Part shown: piece by piece, positions 34,750-46,959 of the stretch
How positions within the stretch are numbered: the first letter of the stretch is position 1
Layout of the letters: every line of letters starts with the position of its first letter
Source: Typhlomys cinereus
Lineage: Eukaryota > Chordata > Mammalia > Rodentia > Platacanthomyidae
Assembly: GCA_023101885.1 (NCBI GenBank)
Contig: JALPQD010000102.1
Span: 5,302,227-5,366,226, forward strand
Length of the DNA: 64,000 bases
Direction: 5' to 3'
The notes under the pieces: model-generated
The model's database searches: none
What the model was told of the DNA's origin: nothing
The model's input: only the letters and a program-made list of their open reading frames with translations
Program-made: the position numbers and the translations under genes

Positions 34750-36890
34750 AGTTAGGTCTTCTGAGGCACTACATAGCTACTTACTGCATAAACACAGCCC
34801 AATCTGACACAGAGATCTAGCATAACCAAAGGAGTCTTTGCTTAATAAACCTGAAGATGGCAGGGTCTGATAACTACCCCCTCACCTTCTATCCTATAAG
34901 AGGCTGAAGTTCCCAGGCTGTTCTGTCTAATTCTTGCACTGGGTTGCTAGTTTCCCCCAGAGTGTGCCAAGAGACACATAAGGCAGAGTATGCTTCATTA
35001 CCTTCCTTGTTGACTAGGGCCCTGAAGACTTCTGAAAAGAAGGAATGCAGGCCAGTGCTGACCAGAGCTCCTTACCCTCATCAGAACTCCTGCTTAGTTT
35101 CAGTGGCCCTCTGCACTGCCAGTGGAGATGTGGGGGCTTGCTGGAACACATTTAAGTCCCAGATAGGATCAAGAGTCTACAATTAGCCAGTCACTGGATC
35201 AAATTAGTCACACAACCTGTTTTATTTTATCTCACTGTATCTCATTGTATCTCACTGTTTTAACTTATTTTCTTCCTATCTTTAAAAATTACACAAAAAT
35301 CTACACATGGGCCTACTGCTTCAAGAAAAAATGCCCTATCAGACTCACCACTGGGGTACTCAGGTGCAAGAGAAGGCCAATGTAATATCAAGATGGATTG
35401 TAAGGTTGCTCTCATTACATTTTCTGTGACAGGGTGACCCAGACGAAGAGGTTGAAATCCCCCAAGGCTCCAATATCTAAACTCTTGTTTTCCACCTTGA
35501 TCTCAACCTTGGTATGTATCTAGGTTTTAAAAAAAAAGCATTTTAACTTCCCCAAAATGTTTGAACACCATCACTCCTACAACAAGAGCACCATCACCCC
35601 ATCTATCCCATTTATATCACAAAGGCAGATTAGAACTGAATCTAACTTCTAAGCCCACTAGTAACGAGATTTTAATTCAGTTAAGTTGACCTGAACAAAC
35701 TTCTAGGAAGTGTCCTAAGAGGCAGAGTTGGAGTTTCTGACTTGATCTGGAATAGATTTCTAAAGCCTTTGATCCATAAGAATGTGCTTGATCCGTCCCT
35801 GGAGTACCTTACTACTTTGGTATCAAATGGTCTCCTCTAGAACAAGATGAGCCAGCCTGCAATTCCCCCCACATTATTCTTCTACCATGGGCCTGGCTCA
35901 ACTAGACCCAATAAAGAACAAGTCAGAGCCATTGAACTTCTGATTATACCATTGGGTACACCATGTCTGTGAAGAGAGGAAAGGCAAGCTGTGTTGGACC
36001 AACAGAAACATAAACAATATTTTAGTGATCTCAGAAATAAGTCAAGTTTAAAATACCCAGTATTCAAAGACAACTCTATTATACCTCAGAGATGAACCCA
36101 TATACAGAAGTCTTATAAACTGGCTCGGGAAAAGATGATTCTTGCCCTGCCATTACCATTACAAACAGAAGAGTTATTTCATTATCTGAAACCACATAAA
36201 CAAGATTTATCACCACTGTTTTGTTATATATGGGGAAAACCATTTGTTCAGATTTAAGATTTTGGTAAACATGCTGGCCAGAAGAAATAAACAAGCATTT
36301 TTAAAAAATCAAGCAGTTACAATTCTAAACCAACATGTTTTCAAAACAATGTAAGAAATTAACCAGCACCCATCATACATCTGCCTGGAAGTGGTTAAGA
36401 GTATATGCATCCATTTTCCAGCTTTAGAGCACTCTTCTCACATATGTGATTAAGATAAAAGGACAGAAAGAAAACACACAAAAGGATATATTTTATAACT
36501 CTGATCCACTGGGGGATAAGTTGGGAAAACAAACAAGAAAAGGGCTTCCCTTCTTCTCCATATAGCAATTTTAGTGGCTTCGGGAGCACACAATCTAATC
36601 CACCAATTACATCTCCAGCTATCAGCCAAGATGTTTTGCTTGTTTAATGTGACTCTTCAAAATGATCTTCCCACTCATGGGTCCAAAAGCAGAACTACCT
36701 GGGGAACTTGTTCAAAGTAGAGATTTGGAACTCCACCACTGTCCACTGAATTAACATCTTTGGAATTGGGTTGCGCATCCGAGTTAATAAATTTCCTAAC
36801 AATAATGTAAACTCAGGTTTAGAGACTATTATTTTAAATTATTACTTAAAATTATTTAAAACTCTGGGAGAGTCGATTAAAAATGAAACT
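34750..36890. other. Unassigned, apparently unique sequence
   Basis: No gene recognised. A small local repeat of ATCTCACTGT / ATCTCATTGT occurs at about 35228-35258. Confidence 0.45.
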
Positions 36891-36895
36891 ATAAG

Positions 36896-36985
36896 GCCTA
36901 CGGTATAGCTCAAGTCTTGCCTAGCAAATATAGGGTCCTGAGTTCAGTCCCTAGCATTGCAAATAAGTAAATAAATAGAATCAAA
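36896..36985 (+). mobile_element. ID-type SINE
   Basis: GGTATAGCTCAAGTCTTGCC is the A box and GAGTTCAGTCCCTAGC the B box. The tail is AAATAAGTAAATAAATAG. The structure is that of the BC1-derived ID family. Confidence 0.75.
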
Positions 36986-36989
36986 GTAC

Positions 36990-37340
36990 TTAAAGAAAGA
37001 TGTATTGAATTTAGCTATTTGACCATTTTTGTGCCATTTTGCAATTGTACAAAATTGCACGTATAAAAGTTATCTAGTAAGGACAATCAGTGCTACTCTT
37101 GCAAAAGTGTTGCACAAGACATTTGTAGAAAGGAAATGTAAGCAATTTGAATCTTAATTATCTGCTACCATATTAACATTTTCAAAAGCCATTCATAAAC
37201 CAGAGACTTTAAGAAACAGTCATTAGATATGCCTAAGAGAAAAGCTCACACATTTTAAAGATGGGAAATAACAACAACATGGAGACCAATAGTCTCCAGA
37301 TCTATACATCTGTGTATGAAATAGTCCCCTGAAGAGCAAT
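36990..37340. other. Unassigned sequence
   Basis: AT-rich DNA with no recognisable feature. Confidence 0.4.
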
Positions 37341-37358
37341 ATTAAAAGTTAGATTCTT

Positions 37359-37640
37359 TTTTTTTATTCAATTGTGCGTGTCTGCGTATGTATGTGCGTG
37401 CATGTGTGTGTGTCTGTGTGTGTGCAGAACCATGAACGAATTCGGGAACCACTATGGACAGCCTCCACCTCCTTCTTTGTTTACTCCGCCCGGGATTCAC
37501 AGGCTCCGCACTACCAGGACCAGAAGCGCAGGCCGCCCCCGCTTCTGCCTGGCATCTATACGTCGGATCTGGGATCTGAACTCAGGACCTTCCGCCTGCA
37601 AGGCAGAGGCTCAACACCTGAGCCACCTCTCCAGCCCGCA
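37359..37640 (-). mobile_element. Young B2-like SINE, antisense
   Basis: An antisense copy of the same young family as 44179-44483: T-rich tail complement, TG-rich stretch at about 37372-37425, CpG-containing body, B box complement near 37575-37590, and GAGCCACCTCTCCAGCC at its 5' end. Perfect 15-bp direct repeats AAAAGTTAGATTCTT flank it at 37344-37358 and 37641-37655. Confidence 0.95.
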
Positions 37641-37734
37641 AAAAGTTAGATTCTTAATGCATATTTGTTGATCATTTGTTCATTTCATCTATTCAGCTGG
37701 CTTTCTACACCTTATTTTAAGATTATGTTTATTA

Positions 37735-38098
37735 TAGTTTGGATATGATATGAATGTGCCCTCTCAAGTTTCACATACTGGAAGCATGGTCCTCAATGTG
37801 GTAGTGAAGGAGATACTCAGTATTGAGGAGGAGCCTAATGAACCTCAGGAAAGATAGATGCAGTTCTTACAGGACCTTGATTAGTTCCCATATGTGCAGA
37901 CTGTTATCAGTGGGGGCGAGGGAGTAGGAAAGGAGACTTCTGGCTTCCTGACTCACCAACTGATCACTTCCTCCCTCTTGCACCATCAGCAGAGCAGAGC
38001 AGACACTAATACCATGCTCTTGAATCCCCAGAACTGTGAGCTAAATAAGCCCCTTTCCTTTATACAGTACCTAGCCTGTGATACTTTGCAATGGATGG
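37735..38098 (+). mobile_element. MLT1/MST-like MaLR LTR
   Basis: TATAGTTTGGATATGATATG at the start, CCCCAGAACTGTGAGCTAAATAAG near the polyadenylation site, and CAGTACCTAGCCTGTGATAC at the end follow the order of mammalian MaLR LTRs. Confidence 0.65.
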
Positions 38099-38099
38099 T

Positions 38100-40245
38100 A
38101 CCTCAGGATATATAGATGAAGACAATATTAAAGGTTTTCATCTAGAACAAAAATATACTAACACCATGCATTTGGACATTTTTCCCTTCTTTCTCTGGAA
38201 ACGCTTAGTTCAACTAAAACTTAGATACAAAGGTGTGAAAAACATAGGAAGAAGAGCAATACATTCATTAAAGGAGATTATCAAAGAAATTGTTGACATA
38301 GTATAAAATGGACACATGAAACAATCCAGAACTTGATTTTTATCACTTGGCCTTGCCTACCACTCAAGAACAAAATCAACCGGAAGCAAGTGTGACAGCC
38401 GCCAGCCTGCTTCACTTACATATTGCTCTTTGTTTTCTGGTGTATTCAGATTCTTTCTTAATGAACTATTCATGACTTACATGATTGCCAAACAGACAGA
38501 AGCTCTTCTTTCATTTCACAGTTTATTTACTGGTTTCATGCTCCATCATGCTTCTATTTTACTCTGTTTCCAAACACTGATTTTTACCTCTGTGATGCTA
38601 AAGTCAGCATGTTCAAAACAATGGCTGGGATTCTCAGACTCCTCACTATCTACAGAAGAACATACAAAAACTGGATCTGCATAAGTGCCAAGGATTCTTA
38701 TGTTATGTTTCTTTATTTCTTCCTGTGAAAAGCAACTAAAGAACTCATGCTTCGGAACATCAGCATCTCTCCTTCCATTGTGCTTTGACATATATTGAGG
38801 GAGAACAGAAAAATACAACTAGTTTGTTTTGAAAAAGTTGACTACCATGTCGTGAGACTTCACAACCAAAGCAAGGAATATGGTGAACATCATAATCCTA
38901 TAAAACATATCATTTCAGGTCAAGCCAAGAGTCCAGAGCAGATGAGAATGGCAAACTTTCCCATGAAACACATATTCTTCGGAATATTTTGCCAACCCAA
39001 GCCTAAATATTGGCTTTAGAACACAGGTAAAGACTCCTTCAGGCCAATGGGAGTTTTCTATGGGGATTACCTGATGCCAAGATGAACAACTGGAAGAACA
39101 TCAGGTTTCCCACATAATTTGGACCCAAAACAAAGGAAAACAACCCGTTGAGAAAACAAGTGAATATGCTCAAATTAAATCAGAAAAACATTTAATTGGG
39201 GGAAAGTACCATGAAACAAGGCTAGACTGAACATCTTGTGAGAGAGACCATCAAAATTAAACATCATTACAAAATATTACAATACAAGACACTTCACGAT
39301 TCTAATTTTTAAGAAATGTAGCTAAGACCAGGCTAATATGCTAACATATTGCTTAGCATTTGCTTTCTCTCCATTCAGGGAGAAGATCCATCCAGATAAT
39401 GCTACATTCTTTGGAGACAACCATTTGCCCTTTCATCTTTGTCCCCCAATAACCCAATGTGGTAGACATTATCAGCTATGCAATGAATTTCTGCTGAATT
39501 AATTGAATGAATATGTTTCTACCTACTTTTCTCTTTTTCTGAAGGGATATACAGTAGAGAATGAAAGAATTGAAAAGCAAGGTGAAAGCAAGCCAACAAA
39601 TGCATTTGGTGAATCAATTAATCTTGCTGGCAAGATCCACTTCTTTGAATAAATAAAGACAATGGCCTGAGTCACTGAGATAAGATTACCTGTATGTGTG
39701 TCTCCAGGAGATCAAAGGAAGAAACAGCTCAGTGGCAGCATCAGATGCTCTGTTCTCCATCTCTACCAAGATTGCATTTCCAGGCACTATCTGGGAGCCT
39801 TGGATAGACTTATACTACTTTTAAAGCAGCTGTACCTTATGGAGCAAATACGTTCACACCAGGGTGGACAAAAGTGCTGTAGGGAGCCAGGTGGTATCTT
39901 CTTCATTCGTGTGAACAAGCAGCAACTCCTCAAGGAATTTTTCTTCAGATTTACTTCCTAAAAGTCTTACTTTTACCTAGCTTATAATGCCAAGATTGCC
40001 ACAAACATTCCTGGAAGAAACTGTAGTGAAACACTGAACACAAGACAGTCACAGTTCCTTAGTAAACAGGCAATACTAACTAAAAGCACAGTGAGCCAGA
40101 TGAACTTGCAGCCCACAGGAACTTGCTTTCTATAAGAATTATCCATTCTCGATGGTCAGGTGCAGGTTGGGTACAGATGGAGCTATCTGACCCACTGTAT
40201 AATGGTTATTTCATCCAATACTCCTGACATTCAAAGACGAGGTAA
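38100..40245. other. Unassigned, apparently unique sequence
   Basis: Several open frames of 70-90 codons show no known motif. I see no repeat I can name. Confidence 0.4.
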
Positions 40246-40247
40246 AA

Positions 40248-40568
40248 GAACAATGTCTTCATTCACTCAGGCTACCAGAACAAAATTCCCAGACTTAGTA
40301 GCTGATGAACAATATAAATTAACTTCTCAAAGTTGCACAGATCAAGACACCGACTGACTTGGCATCTGGTAAGGGCTCACTTTTTCATAGCTGGTATCCT
40401 GCTCTGTCCTCACATGATAGAATGGGACACCTCGTTCTCTGGACTCTCTTTTATCAAGACACTACTCCTAATCATGACAGTTCCCCATGATTCAACCACC
40501 TCCCATTACCTTGAGAGTTAAGATGTCAGGATATGAATTTGGGACATACAAACATTTAGAACATGGTA
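40248..40568 (-). mobile_element. MLT1-like MaLR LTR, antisense
   Basis: CAGGCTACCAGAACAAAATTCCC, CATCTGGTAAGGGCTCAC, TGTCCTCACATGATAGAATG, CTCTCTTTTATCAAGACAC and the GGACATACAAACATTTAGAAC end are the typical antisense order of MLT1. Confidence 0.7.
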
Positions 40569-40711
40569 AATGATGATGCACTATTCTTCATAGATGCCCT
40601 TCATCATTAGGTGAAGCTTTCAGTTCTATTCCCCAACCCTTGTCTCCAATACACTCTCATCTTTCAGGAGGGGGAAGTACTTGAGAAACCCTTATAATCT
40701 AACATACATGG

Positions 40712-40936
40712 CCAAGAAAGAGGGATGGGATATAGTTGATAGAGAGCTTGCTTAGCATACAAGAAGACTTGGATTCACTCCCCAGGAATAAAGCCAGGCA
40801 TGGTCCACATCTATAACCCAACACAAAGCAAGTGGAGGCTGGAGAATCAGAAGTTCAAGGCTATTCCTTAGATACAAAGCAAGTGTGAGACACATGAGAC
40901 TCAGTCTCAAAAATCTAAAAAAAAAAAAAAAAAAAG
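40712..40936 (+). mobile_element. B4 SINE (ID head + B1 body)
   Basis: The ID-like head (GGGATATAGTTGATAGAGAGC, TTCACTCCCCAGG) is followed by a B1 body (AAGCCAGGCATGGTCC, TGGAGGCTGGAGAATCAG, TTCAAGGCTATTCC, CTCAGTCTCAAAAA) and an A-tail at 40917-40935. Confidence 0.8.
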
Positions 40937-40939
40937 GAC

Positions 40940-42805
40940 TATCTCTTTGAATGCCAGAGGAAACTAAACCACTTGTTTTTGAAAAACAAGTATAATATGT
41001 TTAAAATAAGTAAAGTTTATTCAAAAGTTTAAAAAAATAGCCAAAACTGACAAACATTTTAACAATCAAAACTGCTTCATAGATGTCTTTTTACATTGGT
41101 ATACTCCCTCATTAGTGGCTGGCTACTGAGAACAGTGTTGGAAGTACAGCACCGCTCACAGATAGAAGCTGGGTTCTGGGGTTTTCTTTAGGACTCCTCT
41201 AAAGCCATTTTACAAATCAGGATTCTGCGTTTGTGTGCATCTGAAAGACAGGCAGAGAAAGCAGTTCCTTATAGATCAAAAAACCGCTGCTTCCTTGGCT
41301 TCCCTTTGTGCTCTAAATGAACAGGTAAATCCTGAGGTAGAAGAAGAAACCTCACAAAACACACCAAGCACATGCCCAAAACTGAGTGAAAACAGCTAGA
41401 TCCCACCCAGAATCCCAGATCTAGCTGTTTTCACTCAGTTCAGAAAACAAGAGATTTGTTCAGTGTCCAATTTCTGCTCTTATTCCTACTCTAGCTTCCT
41501 CCTCCCTCAGATCAGAAACAGGGGTCAGTGCAATTAATCAGATATGGGCGACAGAAAACAGTACAGCAATGAGGTAGCTTCAGTCTCAGGGTAACAAAGC
41601 TTTGCAGTACCACTTGCTGCTTTATACACAGAGCTGACACTAGTTCTTTAGCTTCTCATCTTGCCTTCAACTGCGCTTCTTAGCTAGAAGTGAAACTATT
41701 CCTGAAAAGGTGGTCCCAATGCCAGCCTAACTGGGCAAATGAAGAGGGATCTGTGGAGTCATTCAGGAAAGTTCATAGTCAGTGTGATAATGATCACAGC
41801 CAACATGTAAGGAATAAATCCAATTAGCATATGGGTACTTAGAGTTCATTCATTTAATATGAAGTGACATCTTGATAAGGAAAGAATTGAGCCATTAGCA
41901 CTCTCTGGTTACAACCTGCCTGACAGATTCTGGGCATGAACTTTACTAATTGTGTTTTCAAGGACTTAGGTGAGAATTGGTGCTGGTACAGGGGGTTGCC
42001 TCCCCTGCAGCGCTTCAGCTGGCCCTCTCAAAATAGGTACTTTTGTGAAGCTCCTAAGGACCCACAGTTCAACAGTAAAGAAAAGAAAGGTGTTCCAATG
42101 TCCCTAGTCTCTTTTACTTCCTTTGAAAAATTCTCACATATGACCTTGACCAAGGAGGTCCAGCGGGTTAGAACATTTTGGAAGATCATCACTAAAATCA
42201 GTAAACAGCATTGATACAGTCCTGTAATTTTAGATCTTTGAGAAACCACTGTAATTTAATATAGAGTATCAAAAAAGGAAATGGATTTTATCTGATACTT
42301 TCAGAGCCTCAATGAACATTTGCTGAACAAATAAAGCACATCAATAGACACAAGGGAAAAGTCCATGTCTGTTCTTTGAAACTCAATGACTTGCTTGTTA
42401 CATAATTCTAGGTTCTCTTCCTGTCTTGTCCTTCCTTTTCTCCATTCTGCCATTCTATCCTTCTGTCTAAAACAAATATGAAAACATACTATAAAATCTT
42501 TATACAAATATGTTATTAGAACTTGGATCATAATAGTATACAAGAAGATCAGGCTCCAAAATGTTCAATGATTTAAGAATTTTCTTTGCATAAGAAATTG
42601 CTTTTTTTCTGTCTTAGGAGACTGTAAAGAGAATTTACTAGTACACATTTGGATAAAGAACAAAAAAGGTTTGAAATTTCACTCTCACTGAAAGACTGCA
42701 GAAACTACAGAAAGGATAAGTGAGGAAGTCCAAGGTATGGGTTCTTACTGATGTGAACACAAAAATAACAAGTAGTTGAATTTTTTACTCCAATATCAAA
42801 ACGAT
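40940..42805. other. Unassigned sequence containing a perfect hairpin
   Basis: No gene recognised. A 92-codon open frame at 41936-42214 shows no known motif. The perfect inverted repeat at 41379-41439 is listed separately. Confidence 0.4.
41379..41439. repeat. Perfect 23-bp inverted repeat with 15-nt loop
   Basis: Arms 41379-41401 and 41417-41439 are exact reverse complements; the loop is CCACCCAGAATCCCA. The arm has mixed composition (starts AACTGAGTGAAAACAGC), so this is not a simple-repeat artefact. Confidence 0.95.
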
Positions 42806-42807
42806 TC

Positions 42808-42948
42808 TAGGGCCAGTGAGATGTCTCAGTGGGTAAAAGCACTTAAGTGCAAACCTGGAGACCTGAGTTTAAGTCCCAGAGCCCATGTGGTAGAAGGAGA
42901 GAACTGACTTTCCTCTAATCCCCATATGCAAATATTTCCATGTGACCT

Positions 42949-43003
<55 letters not shown>

Positions 43004-43078
43004 TTCTCTCTCTCCCTTCTTCCCTCTCTCCTTCCATTTTTTCTCTCCCCTCCCCCTCCCTCTCCAATGAAGAAAATA
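42808..43078 (+). mobile_element. B2 SINE with (CT)n-rich tail
   Basis: The head is GGGCCAGTGAGATGTCTCAG, the B box GAGTTTAAGTCCCAG and the body GTGGTAGAAGGAGAGAACTG. A long CT-rich tract spans 42950-43060. Confidence 0.8.
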
Positions 43079-43740
43079 TTTAAAAATATTTGAAAACTAC
43101 TATTTTATGTACATTAGTGAAAAAAAAACAAATGAAAACATGCACTAAATATTGTAGCAAAAGTAGGCATAAGGGAGTTCTAACCCTAAACTGTCTCCAA
43201 TTCACAACAAGAAATAAAGTCATTTATTGCAATTATTTCTTAGCTTCTCCTTGGATAAATTAACCAAAGCACACTTGTTAGGAGAGACATCAGACATTAT
43301 ATAGAGGTCAAACTTATACCAAAATATCTTCAAAAAAACAAGATCAAATTAATCATCTTTGAAAGTTAAGAGGTGTTAAATGGCTACCAACAACCAGGCT
43401 GAGCACATCCGTTTTTCTTAAATTCTCTGCTCCCCAAATAAAGATGTATCATTAGCTGCTTTTCGTCTCTCTAGCACAATCCTACTTTAGGCTTACACAA
43501 GATGGGATGGAGAAAATGGACTTTGAGGCCAAGATTTCATGAGTAGAATCCCCATTCTACTTTTTTATAAAGCATGTGATCCTTAGGAGATTATGTTAGT
43601 CTTATTAGTATTGACTGTACAATAAGGTGAATAATGTCCACATTTCAGAGATGGTTGTTTATATATAATTCATATATGTACATACATAAGTATATAACAC
43701 TAAGAGCCAGAAAAAATCTATATACTAACTAGTCTGCTAT

Positions 43741-44099
43741 TGTAGTCACTCTTCCTGCTGCTGTCAGACATCACTCACACAACCAACTTAAGGAGATTTA
43801 TTTGCCTTACTATTCCAGAGGGGATATTCAGTCCATTATGGTGGAAAAGGCATGGCTGACTAGAAGAAGCTTGAAGAGGCTTAGGACACTTCAGATATTA
43901 TGGGGGTCAAGAGGAAACTACTAGTTAAAACAAGGCAGGGATAGTCAACTTCCAGGGCCTACTCAGTGTGACCTGTTTTCCCCCAGCAAGGCTCTCTCTA
44001 CCTCCTAAATTTGCCACAAACCTTCCCAGACATCAACATCAACTAAGGTTTCAGATATATGATTCCATAGACAAAACAACATTTGAACCATGTTATTCA
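43741..44099 (-). repeat. 3' LTR of the MaLR-type provirus
   Basis: In plus sense it starts TGTAGTCACTC and contains AACTTAAGGAGATTTATTTGC and CTACCTCCTAAATTTGCC, ending ACCATGTTATTCA. It is substantially diverged from its partner at 46251-46608, which indicates an old insertion. Confidence 0.75.
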
Positions 44100-44178
44100 C
44101 CCTTGGTCCCCACAGGCTCATTCATGGTCACTTCTGATGTAAACTTTACTCAGTGCAACTTTAAAAAGACTACATCAG

Positions 44179-44483
44179 GGCTGGAGAGGTGGCTCAGGGG
44201 TTAAGCCTCCGCCTTGGAGGCGGAAGGTCCCGAGTTCGGATCCCAGATCCCACGTATAGACGCCAGGTGGAAGCGGGGGCGGCCTGCGCTTCTGGTCCTG
44301 GTAGGGCGGAGCCTGTGAATCCCAGGGCGGGAGGAGGTGGAGGCGTCCATGGTGGTTCGCGAATTCGTCCGTGGTTCTACACATACACAGACATACACAC
44401 ACAGAGACACAGACACGCGCGTGCGCACATACACACAGTTGAATAAATAATAATAAAAAAATTAAAAAAAAAGAATAAAAAAA
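44179..44483 (+). mobile_element. Young B2-like SINE, full length
   Basis: A reference copy of the young family. The A-box region GGTGGCTCAGGGG lies at 44188-44200 and the B box GAGTTCGGATCC at 44232-44243; both are promoter elements for RNA polymerase III. The body is CpG-rich (CGCGAATTCGTCCGTGG near 44358), followed by CA-rich sequence and an AATAAATAATAATAAAAAAA tail. Perfect 16-bp target repeats AAAAAGACTACATCAG lie at 44163-44178 and 44484-44499. It inserted into the interior of the MaLR provirus. Confidence 0.96.
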
Positions 44484-45883
44484 AAAAAGACTACATCAGT
44501 AGCCCCAACACAGTCCAAAAGCCCAGAGCTAAAGCTTCCTGTAAATCAAAAGACAAGTTACATACTTTCAACATACAATGGCAAAGAATAAACATTCCCA
44601 TTGCAAAAGGGAAAAATGGGGACATATCCAGGAAAGATCCATCTATAACAAGACCAAAATCCAGCAGGACAAACTCCATACCCTGCAGGCCCAAGTTCAC
44701 CATATAACCTTTTGTTCACATCATCTCAGTTCCAAAAGTTTTAGTTTCCAACCCTCCAGTACAGTTGCTAACAAAACACATCTTTCTCTTGGGGTGGTTC
44801 CTCCCATACACTGTCTTTGGCTGGCACCTCCCATGCTACTCTATTGGACCTGGCAACTCTAATACCTTCATTTTTCAGTAGCAAGCCAGGATTTAATTCC
44901 ACAGAACAAAATGCCCTTCTTAGGCCTCTCTGCTGGATTTCTAATCCTGCCACACATTTCCTTAATTCAGCCACTCTCTAAAACTTTGGAGGAGAAGTTC
45001 ACATCCTCCTCACTCTTGCATCTTTAATGTATCTAAAACCAGTACTATGTGGATGACTTTGCCATGTTCTGCTATAATCTTGGAATGGAGACTGGCCCCC
45101 ATGAATCACTGCTGGTTCATCTTCTCTGTGCTGACACTGGAAAGAATCTCTCTTGGACAGTTGCTTTAAAGAAGGAACAAGCAATTCCCTTGGAACTCTG
45201 ACCTTCAGCTCTTTGTTTCCAAAAGAATTTACATTCTTATGGGTGGAAGCCTTTCCTGAGGATCTTGCTTTTAGGGTAAGGCTCTTCTATTATCTTAATG
45301 AAGGCAGGCTTTGGTTCAATTATGGTGCTAATCTCTATTTTGCTGCCTGAATTATGCTGGTTCAGCTCTTCAAGGTTGCCATCATATTTTTCCTCATCAA
45401 AGCTAACAGTTTTCATTTCTTTCTGCCTGATTCCTTGCTCTTTTTCATCATAACACTGAACAAGAACAGCCATGCCACACTGTCAATACCATCTCATCTT
45501 GACAGTTGTTTGCCAAACACTTGAATTTAATTTCAGGGAACTTTTCAGGATGTGGGTAAAAAAAACTTGGCCTAATTCCCTGCCAAAGCTTCACTTCATT
45601 TGCCCCTAATCAGTTTCCAACAAAGAATCTGTTCCCCTCTGGACCATCACCAGCTAGGCTTCCACCGTCCACATTTTTCTTGGCATTACTCTCATCCAAG
45701 CTCTCACTTAGAATGGCCCTTTAGGTTCCATCTTCAAGACCCAAAGTCTTTTCTAGCCCAAAGTATCAAAGTCATCCGTGTTTCTCCCAACAAAGAGTTC
45801 CAAAGGCGAACCAGCCACATTATAAAATACTTCTCTACTTCTCAATACCAAGTCCTATTGGCTTCACAATACTTTACTTTCTA

Positions 45884-46180
45884 AAGGTTTTTATTATTAT
45901 TATTATTATTATTTATTCAATTGTACATGTGTACGTATGTATGTGCGCGCGTGTGTGTGTCTGTGCATCTGTGTGTGTGTATAACCACGGACGAATTCGT
46001 GAACCACCATGGACGCCTCCACCTCCTTCTGCCCCGGGATTCACAGGCTCCGCCCTACCAGGACCAGAACGCAGGCCGTCCCGCTTCCGCCTGGTGTCTA
46101 TACGTGGGATCTGGGATCCGAACTCAGGACCGTCCACCTGCAAGGCAGAGGCCTAACCCCTGAGCCACCTCTCCAGCCCC
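45884..46180 (-). mobile_element. Young B2-like SINE, antisense
   Basis: A full-length antisense copy of the same family. The tail complement contains a (TTA)n run at about 45892-45915, then TG-rich sequence, a CpG-rich body and GAGCCACCTCTCCAGCC at the right end. Perfect 19-bp target repeats CACAATACTTTACTTTCTA lie at 45865-45883 and 46181-46199. It sits inside the MaLR provirus, close to its 5' LTR. Confidence 0.96.
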
Positions 46181-46250
46181 CACAATACTTTACTTTCTAG
46201 TACTGGATCTTAGCCTCACAGACAATGCCCCATTTCTTTGGACCAATTTC

Positions 46251-46608
46251 TGTCTTTGTCACTCTCTGGGCTTCTGTGAGATACCACTCAGACTCAAGCA
46301 ACTGAAAAGGAGAAAGGGAGATTTATTTGGCTTATGGTTCCAGAGGGGTGATATAGTCCAAATGGTAGAAAAGGCAGCCTTGCTGGCAGAAGTTGAAAGA
46401 GACATAGGTCACTGCAAACATCATAGAGGCTGAGAGAACAAGCTGAAGACTGCAAAAGCAGACTCCAAGTGAAAGCAAGATAGGGCTAATCAACCTCAAA
46501 GCCTCTATGATGTGCCTTCCTCCACCTCCAAAAGGTGTTACGATCATCTCAATACTAGCTAGAAAAACCTATGAGCCTGTGGGGGAAGAACACATTCAAA
46601 CCATGACA
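46251..46608 (-). repeat. 5' LTR of the MaLR-type provirus
   Basis: In plus sense it starts TGTCTTTGTCACTC and contains AGCAACTGAAAAGGAG, GAGATTTATTTGGCTTATGG and TCCTCCACCTCCAAAAGG, ending CATTCAAACCATGACA. Confidence 0.75.
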
Positions 46609-46779
46609 TCTGCTAACAATATATATGCACATACAACTCTATACATATAGGCACAACACCAGGATAAGCTTTGTAGTTTCTGGAGCCCATAATAAAATGA
46701 AGGTCAGGTGCTTTGCTCAGAAGCAATGAAGATTTTGAACAGAGCTTGTGGAAGACTGCCATTTTCCAGTATCTCCATG

Positions 46780-46955
46780 ATCTTCCCTTCAACTACCTGT
46801 GGTCTGTTCTCATGAGGACACTAGACACCTTGCCTTTGCTTTACTTCAATTGCATCTTTTAAGATTCTGTCTCCACGTATAGTCACATTCTGAGTCATAG
46901 AGGTTAGGGCTTCTCCACATGAACTTGGAAGAATACAATTCAGTCCCTAAAAGTC
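46780..46955 (-). mobile_element. Probable ERVL/MaLR LTR fragment, antisense
   Basis: TCCACGTATAGTCACATTCTG, GAGGTTAGGGCTTCTCCACATG and ACAATTCAGTCCCTAAAAG resemble the antisense of MLT-type LTRs. Only a fragment is present. Confidence 0.4.
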
Positions 46956-46959
46956 CTCT

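Larger units (their letters stand above)
43741..46608 (-). mobile_element. MaLR-type endogenous provirus with two LTRs
   Basis: Two homologous, diverged LTRs of about 358 bp face the same way at 43741-44099 and 46251-46608. They enclose about 2.15 kb, or about 1.55 kb after removing two later SINEs, which matches the short non-coding interior of ERVL-MaLR elements. The outer ends are TG and CA, and 7-bp direct repeats TCTGCTA flank the element at 43733-43739 and 46609-46615. The LTRs carry an AATAAA on the minus strand. No gag, protease or polymerase frame is visible; all open frames in it are short. Confidence 0.8.

Noticed and set aside
44188..44243. tRNA gene suggested by A and B boxes
   Set aside because: There is no cloverleaf acceptor or anticodon arm; the boxes are the promoter of a tRNA-derived SINE.
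44175..44446. CpG-rich frames rich in Arg, Gly and Pro (also 37372-37671 and 45913-46200)
   Set aside because: They recur wherever the young SINE occurs, in all frames and both strands, and reflect its GC-rich body.
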